NCBI GenBank assembly: GCA_964575675.1
Contig: CAZNRY010000077.1
Span: 1 to 18,660 of the forward strand
Source: CAZNRY01 sp964575675
GTDB lineage: Bacteria > Eisenbacteria > RBG-16-71-46 > CAIMUX01 > VGJL01
Reading direction: 5' to 3'
DNA length: 18,660 nt
Shown here: in pieces, positions 15,971-18,660 of the stretch
Layout: the number at the start of each line of letters is the position of its first letter
Numbering within the stretch: position 1 is the first letter of the stretch
Translations under genes and position numbers: made by a program
Notes under the pieces: model-generated
The model's database searches: none
The model's input: the letters and a program-made list of their open reading frames with translations, nothing else
What the model was told of the DNA's origin: nothing

Positions 15971-16213
15971 AGAAGGCCCCGGTGGTGAGAGCCGCCGGGG
16001 CTCGTGGTATGTGCGGAAACACGAACGTGTTGCGAGGGTGAATTCACGAGAGGAATTCTCTGTTCGTGCGCAGGCACGTATGGTGCCCGGACGTAACCGT
16101 CACGAACTGCCCATCTGAGGGTCAAACTCTCGGTCACTCTCTCTCTCCGTAGGAACTGGTGAACGCTCCTGGGACGACCGGACCCCGGACAGGACGGTTC
16201 ACGAACTGCCCGC
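15971..16213 (+). repeat. Long structured intergenic element, copy B
   Basis: This is the partner of 6213-6459. Predicted hairpins are: GGCCCCGG (15975-15982) with CCGGGGCT (15995-16002), 12 nt loop as in copy A; AACAC (16018-16022) with GTGTT (16027-16031), loop GAAC; GAATTC (16040-16045) with GAATTC (16053-16058), 7 nt loop as in copy A; and GGCAC (16073-16077) with GTGCC (16083-16087). The first three keep pairing despite changed bases. TTGACA at 15951-15956 lies just upstream but has no clear -10. It lies 69 bp after the lipoprotein gene and 152 bp before the FG-GAP gene. Confidence 0.6.
16157..16213 (+). repeat. Short hairpin repeat, copy 5 (tail of long copy B)
   Basis: GGTGAACGCTCCTGGGACG, CCGG-ACC-CCGG core (16178-16188), then ACGGTTCACGAACTGCCC. 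It is closest to copy 1 at the 3' end, as expected if the long elements share one ancestor. Confidence 0.7.
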
Positions 16214-16364
16214 AGCACCGAGCCAGAGACTCCTCGTTTCTCTTCTCCTGACGATGTACCATCGAGTCCGCGAAGCCTCGGTCACGGCGATGGAGGGCAT
16301 CGCCTGATGATCGGGCATTGAAGGAGATTCTCGGGAGGGATAGGCAAGCAGCAGGGGGTATCCC

Positions 16365-17942
16365 ATGGGCCGCTTCTGGAAGCATCCTGTTTCTTGGTTT
16401 TCGATGTTGAACATGCTCTGCTTCGTCGCGGTGTTTCCCGCAACTGCAGCTCCATCAACACGAGATTCTCCTGCGCGTCCAGAGCGCGCGGAGATCATGA
16501 AGCTTGTCTCGAGCGATGCGGATGCCGGAGACAATCTGGGCTATGCCGTCTCGGTTGACCAGGACATCGCTGTCCTCGGTGCCCCCCTCGAGAACGGATC
16601 GGGGACCGACCGGGGCGCCGCCTACGTCTTTCGCCCTAGCGGGACGATCTGGATGGAACAACAGAAACTGACCGCGAGTGACGCCAGCAACAGCGACGAG
16701 TTCGGCCGGGCGATTGCAGTCTATGGTGGCACCATCTTTGTCGGCGCCCCGAAAGAAGATGGAGGGGGTACAGATCGAGGGGCGGTCTACGTCTTCGTCC
16801 ACAATGGATTCTCCTGGATGGAGCAGCAGAAGCTCACGGTTGCCGACGGCAGCGACGGCGATCAGTTCGGTTCGTGCATTTCCTCCGGGGATCGCGTCGT
16901 CGTCATCGGGGCGCCTTACGAGGATGGGGCTGGTACGGAGCGCGGCGCCGCCTATGTCTTCGTCTACTACGGTTCTACTTGGATCGAGCAGCAAAAACTG
17001 ATGGCGAGCGACGCGGATAACAGCGATCAGTTTGGGGGTGCCGCATCGGTCAATGGCGACGTTGCCCTGATTGGGGCTCCCGGCGAGGATGGCGGGGGAA
17101 CGGATAGGGGTGCGGCGTACGTCTTTCGATTGAGCGGAACGGTCTGGTTGGAGCAGCAGAAGCTGGCCGCGGCTGACGCTTCGAACGCCGACCAGTTCGG
17201 CTGGTCCGTTTCCACGAGGAGCGAGGTTGCGGTTGTTGGAGCTCCGTACGAGGACGGAGGGGGAGTCGACCGAGGCGCGGCCTATGTCTTCCGCTTCAGT
17301 GGTTCGACCTGGTCCGAACAGCAGAAGGTCGTGGCGGGCGACGCAACGGACGGCGATGCGTTTGGCTGGTCCGTCATGGCGGACACGCGGGGGATCGTCG
17401 TTGGGGCTCCCGGCGAGGACGGGGGCGGGACGGACAGAGGGGCGGCGTACCTCTATGTAGGCAGTGGATCCTTCTGGATCGAAGTGGAGCAGATCAGAGC
17501 GGCCGACGCCTCCAATGGAGATCGCTTCGGATCGTCTGTGGCCTTGGATGATGATCTTGTCTTGGCCGGTGCTCCGTATGACGACACTGGTCTTCGCCTC
17601 GACATCGGAGCTGCCTATCTTCATCAGATAGCCGCATTGAGTGGAGCAGGCGACGAAGGCATTGCGCCCGGCGATGAGCTCGGCGTCTGGCCGAATCCGT
17701 CGGAGGACGCGGTCACGATCGACCACCCCACAGCAATGCCATCTGCAGGTGAGATCGGAATCTACGACCTACAGGGGCGATGCATCCGGCTGCTTGCCCC
17801 CGAAGCTTCCGCGGCGGGATCTCACCGGGTCGTATGGAATGGTGCCGATGCACTCGGTCGATCCGCACCGGCCGGACGGTATTGGGTTCGTGTTTACGAT
17901 CGAGGCACGACGATATCCAGGGCGTTCGTATTGTTGCGATAG
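16365..17942 (+). CDS. Secreted seven-repeat FG-GAP propeller with FlgD-like surface tag
   Basis: This is a 525 aa protein. The ATG at 16365 follows AGGGGGT; an ATG at 16404 would also give a signal peptide (MLNMLCFVAVFPATAAP). Residues 46 to about 425 are seven repeats of exactly 55 aa (the last is shorter), with consensus K-L-x-A-x-D-A-S-x-x-D-x-F-G ... V-x-V-G-A-P-x-E-D-G-G-G-T-D-R-G-A-A-Y-V-F ... W-x-E-Q-Q. This is the FG-GAP/integrin-alpha type repeat, and seven copies make one closed seven-bladed propeller; D-A-S-x-x-D is a likely calcium loop by family knowledge. Residues of about 438-525 are a FlgD-like Ig domain (WPNPSED, DLQGRCI, AGRYWVRVYD, ending F-V-L-L-R). It is probably anchored at the cell surface as a binding protein; its ligand is unknown. 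Confidence 0.88.
   Translation: MGRFWKHPVSWFSMLNMLCFVAVFPATAAPSTRDSPARPERAEIMKLVSSDADAGDNLGYAVSVDQDIAVLGAPLENGSGTDRGAAYVFRPSGTIWMEQQKLTASDASNSDEFGRAIAVYGGTIFVGAPKEDGGGTDRGAVYVFVHNGFSWMEQQKLTVADGSDGDQFGSCISSGDRVVVIGAPYEDGAGTERGAAYVFVYYGSTWIEQQKLMASDADNSDQFGGAASVNGDVALIGAPGEDGGGTDRGAAYVFRLSGTVWLEQQKLAAADASNADQFGWSVSTRSEVAVVGAPYEDGGGVDRGAAYVFRFSGSTWSEQQKVVAGDATDGDAFGWSVMADTRGIVVGAPGEDGGGTDRGAAYLYVGSGSFWIEVEQIRAADASNGDRFGSSVALDDDLVLAGAPYDDTGLRLDIGAAYLHQIAALSGAGDEGIAPGDELGVWPNPSEDAVTIDHPTAMPSAGEIGIYDLQGRCIRLLAPEASAAGSHRVVWNGADALGRSAPAGRYWVRVYDRGTTISRAFVLLR
16500..17639 (+). repeat. Seven tandem 165 bp coding repeats
   Basis: The units start at 16500, 16665, 16830, 16995, 17160, 17325 and 17490, with no insertions or deletions between the first six. 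The nucleotide sequence has diverged more than the protein, especially at third positions, so the array looks old and selected rather than freshly expanded. Confidence 0.85.
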
Positions 17943-18116
17943 GCGGGAAGGCGCGTTTGCGTGCCGTCAACAATGGACTCGGCGCGATCTGGCCTGACCT
18001 GTTGCAGTTCGCGAAAACTCCATGCAGCCGAAGAATACCCACTCTGGACTCGCACGTGCAGCCTTCGAGGGACCGCTGAGGCGCGGGATGGTTCCTCGGT
18101 GGCGTCGTACGGGGTA

Positions 18117-18166
18117 GTCCCAATCTGGTGAACGACCTGCTTATGCGTCGTCAACTGCATTGGGAC
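18117..18166. repeat. Nested inverted repeat
   Basis: GTCCCAAT (18117-18124) pairs with ATTGGGAC (18159-18166). Inside, ACGAC (18132-18136) pairs with GTCGT (18147-18151). The two 7 nt internal segments are symmetric and partly pair (G-C, T-A and two G-T). It may be an IS terminus, an operator or a terminator-like structure; no T-tract is present. Confidence 0.45.
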
Positions 18167-18213
18167 AAGTCAGGCTCAGGAGCCACGTGAACTGACGGGC
18201 CGCCCATGACGGC

Positions 18214-18250
18214 CTCCATCCGGGCACGAAGGCGGAAACGCCGGATGGAG
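18214..18250. repeat. Perfect 10 bp inverted repeat
   Basis: CTCCATCCGG (18214-18223) and CCGGATGGAG (18241-18250) are separated by 17 nt. It lies downstream of the transposase on the minus strand and may be part of the IS end or a transcription stop for it. Confidence 0.45.
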
Positions 18251-18395
18251 CCAAGAGTCTCATCTACCCATGACCTGCCAGTTCCTACCCGCCCGATTTC
18301 GCGTAGCCCTCGTCGACGAAGCCGCAGGCGCACCTGCGATCAGGGTATCGAGCAGCTGGTCGATCGCTGGTTCAGGCTACGAGTCTGTAATCGTG

Positions 18396-18660
18396 CTAAA
18401 TCCCACTGAGAACTGGAAGGGCGACGAGTTGGCCTCCCGGTGGTGGGGGTTGCTTCAGCTCCGGGTACGGATCCGGAATCCCGTGGATCGCCTGGGACGG
18501 TCGCGCCCCGTTGTAGTAGCGGACGTACTCGGAGACGACGCGACGGATGTGATCAGGGTTGAGGAAGATGAAGTGATCCAGCGCCTCCTGCCGCAGCGTC
18601 CTCATGAGACGTTCGACGTGCGGAGATGCATTTGGTGCTCCGTGGGGGATCGGTAGCCCC
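18396..18660 (-). CDS. IS transposase, C-terminal part (DDE integrase core; 5' end outside window)
   Basis: The minus frame is open from the right edge to TAG at 18396-18398. It reads SPHVERLMRTLRQEALDH, then EYVRYYNGARPSQAIHGIP, the C-terminal end of an rve-type (IS3/IS481-like) integrase core. The E of V-E-R is the expected third acidic residue of the DDE triad; the first two lie outside the window. The protein ends LVALPVLSGI. The same frame continues after the TAG as HDYRLVA and TGA (18372-18374), which looks like the normal tail of such transposases, so the TAG is probably a nonsense mutation removing about 8 residues. A nearly intact but decaying element is likely; the exact IS family cannot be fixed from this fragment. 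Confidence 0.75.
   Translation of the reverse strand, partial: GLPIPHGAPNASPHVERLMRTLRQEALDHFIFLNPDHIRRVVSEYVRYYNGARPSQAIHGIPDPYPELKQPPPPGGQLVALPVLSGI

Larger units (their letters stand above)
17943..18371. other. Spacer between FG-GAP gene and IS remnant
   Basis: No gene with a ribosome site was seen. It contains two strong inverted repeats (18117-18166 and 18214-18250). The part nearest 18371 is probably the non-coding end of the IS element whose transposase lies to the right; I could not fix its boundary. Confidence 0.3.

Noticed and set aside
15951..15980. TTGACA as a promoter -35 for long element copy B
   Set aside because: No -10-like hexamer at 16-18 bp, and the site is absent before copy A.
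16134..16385. Minus-strand reading frames with FVNR ... GP-x-VPGAF recurring at all short repeats
   Set aside because: The recurring peptide is only the reverse-strand translation of the conserved short nucleotide repeat; flanks differ and no ribosome sites or common start exist.
16455..17726. Long minus-strand frame antisense to the FG-GAP gene
   Set aside because: It arises from the tandem repeats and GC bias; no signal peptide, domain or ribosome site.

Overview
The window is high-GC bacterial DNA dominated by exported, repeat-built proteins. Two of them end in a FlgD-like Ig domain of the kind used as a C-terminal surface tag (pattern W-P-N-P ... D-x-x-G-R ... G-x-Y-x-V-R-V). That, with CARDB, FG-GAP and parallel beta-helix proteins and a Ser/Thr kinase carrying TolB-N and TPR regions, suggests an uncultivated FCB-type or related candidate phylum (Eisenbacteria, Krumholzibacteria or Latescibacteria style). 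The assignment is inference from protein style; no rRNA or other phylogenetic marker is present.

Layout. 1-2625 (-): 3' truncated secreted protein with 14 propeller-type repeats, a CARDB domain and the start of a cohesin-like domain. 2932-3126 (+): two-helix membrane protein. 3437-6038 (+): two overlapping genes for secreted right-handed beta-helix proteins, the second broken by a frameshift at a G9 run; both end in the same short C-terminal motif. 6213-6459: a long intergenic element with predicted hairpins. 6615-7358 and 10034-10777 (+): two nearly identical creatininase-family amidohydrolases on either side of a Ser/Thr kinase (7672-9954). 11189-13498 (-): secreted C39-like cysteine-peptidase/sialidase-type propeller/FlgD-tag protein. 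14048-14698 (+): YbaK-like deacylase N-terminus joined to an unrelated C-terminus. 15294-15902 (+): lipoprotein. 15971-16213: second copy of the long element. 16365-17942 (+): seven FG-GAP repeats plus a FlgD-like tag. 18396-18660 (-): 3' end of an IS transposase running off the window.

How it fits together. Most genes are single transcription units separated by 300-600 bp. The likely co-transcribed groups are the beta-helix pair (GTGA stop/start overlap) and kinase plus creatininase 2 (79 bp gap). The long spacers are not empty: five hold a short repeat of about 55 bp with a central GC hairpin, and two of these copies are the tail of a longer element of about 245 bp whose hairpins are kept by partly compensating changes. 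That element family, and the mosaic creatininase duplication whose right end lies inside the short repeat, are the most unusual parts of the window. No CRISPR array, rRNA, tRNA or complete mobile element was seen.
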